From assembly GCF_028330985.1 (NCBI RefSeq), contig NZ_JAQMUE010000045.1, positions 1-36,252 of the forward strand: a DNA stretch of 36,252 bases, read 5' to 3'. The notes beneath the pieces are model-generated. The model did not search any database, had not been told where the DNA came from, and was given only the letters and a program-made list of their open reading frames with translations. Below are positions 35,865-36,252 of this stretch, in pieces. Source of the stretch: Roseofilum reptotaenium CS-1145 (lineage in GTDB: Bacteria > Cyanobacteriota > Cyanobacteriia > Cyanobacteriales > Desertifilaceae). Position 1 is the first letter of the stretch. Every line of letters begins with the position of its first letter. Both the position numbers and the translations under genes were made by a program.

Positions 35865-36143
35865 ATGGCAGGTCGGTTAAAAGTGAGTCTATCAGAAAGT
35901 GTGGGGGACCTTCAAAAGTGCTTAAGCAAGTCAAAAACAGCAGAAGAAGAAAAAGAAGAAAACCGCAAAAAAGCCAGAGAAAGAATTTTTGTAGAATATC
36001 TGATTAGACAGCTAAACAAGTTTAGAGTAGTAGGAGAAAGATTCCGACTCTGGCGGCCAAGTTACGAAAGAATAATCAGGGGAGTGTGGGTTAATACAGC
36101 GCTTTGCGCTGTGATATCAAGTCCGAGGAATCAGCTAAAATAA
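35865..36143 (+). pseudogene. chimeric transposase remnant (IS630-type start joined to IS5-type end)
   Basis: A 92-codon frame. Residues 1-28 (MAGRLKVSLSESVGDLQKCL...) match the N-terminal start of IS630-type transposases. From about residue 29 (KEENRKKARERIFVEYLIRQ, then FRVVGERFRLWRPSYERIIRG) it matches the C-terminal end of IS5-like DDE_Tnp_4 transposases, the same kind as at the left edge of the window. The final ~17 residues run through a MITE-end hairpin. Two transposase remnants have been joined in frame. AGAGG at 35852-35856 gives it a usable Shine-Dalgarno, but no catalytic domain is complete. Confidence 0.65.
36096..36112. repeat. MITE-end hairpin
   Basis: ACAGCGC-TTT-GCGCTGT is a small perfect hairpin of the same family as the left end of the MITE at 561 and the solo ends at 12388 and 22596. 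It lies inside the chimeric transposase frame. Confidence 0.5.
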
Positions 36144-36167
36144 AAAGGCACAGCATCAAACCTAGTC

Positions 36168-36252
36168 ATGCCAAGACGAATTCAGATAGTTGCACACCAT
36201 AGCATAGAGGAACTCTTCCAAGCTTATCAGGAAGCCAAAGAAGCTTGGAAGA
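36168..36252 (+). CDS. IS630-type transposase, N-terminal start (cut by window edge)
   Basis: ATG 36168 opens a frame that runs off the window after 28 codons: MPRRIQIVAHHSIEELFQAY, then QEAKEAWK. It matches the start of winged-helix/homeodomain-like transposases of IS630 elements, which are common in cyanobacteria. IS630 elements insert at TA, as the MITE-like repeats here seem to. Only the first helices are visible, so completeness is unknown. Confidence 0.6.
   Translation, partial: MPRRIQIVAHHSIEELFQAYQEAKEAWK

Overview
The window is a piece of a cyanobacterial chromosome. The evidence is the very frequent HIP1 octamer (GCGATCGC), a psb28 gene for a photosystem II assembly factor, and several cyanobacteria-typical families (DUF928, DUF4330, CHASE2-cyclase, DUF4159 proteins). 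I would guess a filamentous, Oscillatoriales-like host, but the sequence alone does not fix the genus.

Both ends are mobile-element debris. The left edge cuts through an IS5-like transposase (1-195, minus). It is followed by two decayed sensor-kinase genes (265-885 and 1219-2001) and a minC gene (2032-3012) without minD or minE. A short broken second copy of minC sequence at about 955-1010 shows that the kinase-minC segment was once duplicated. The right edge carries a chimeric transposase remnant (35865-36143) and the start of an IS630-type transposase (36168 onward). A roughly 90-110 bp MITE-like element with TATAGC ends occurs at 561, 1071 and 12263. One copy sits inside a kinase pseudogene. 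Solo ends and heptamer tracts of the same family are scattered through intergenic DNA.

From 3.2 to 6.1 kb is a small accessory block: a GNAT acetyltransferase, a TetR repressor with a clear palindromic operator, and two neighbouring small zinc proteins of the GFA/Mss4 type. From 6.2 to 27.8 kb is mostly housekeeping: adenylate kinase, RNase PH, a Tat-exported phosphatase, a deleted and frameshifted TrkA/RCK channel relic, psb28, an isolated DNA-phosphorothioation-associated protein, an acyl-lipid desaturase, DUF928 plus a CHASE2 adenylate cyclase, an HtrA protease, XdhC divergent from an allantoate amidohydrolase-like enzyme, DUF4330, adenine deaminase, a second phosphoesterase, ClpC, a Uma2 protein, and a pyrE-ybjQ-mobA operon. 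XdhC, the AllC-like enzyme, the adenine deaminase and MobA together suggest purine nitrogen salvage through a molybdenum hydroxylase.

From 27.9 to 35.8 kb is the most unusual part. Two genes related to contractile-injection-system tail/baseplate proteins (TIGR02242-like and a DUF4159 protein) are followed by three tandem membrane sensors. Each sensor has a Cache-type extracellular region and HAMP but no kinase or methyl-accepting domain. All three share a short basic motif after HAMP. The third carries a complete amino-acid-sensing Cache motif and a cyclic-nucleotide-binding domain. A coiled-coil protein of unknown function closes the cluster.
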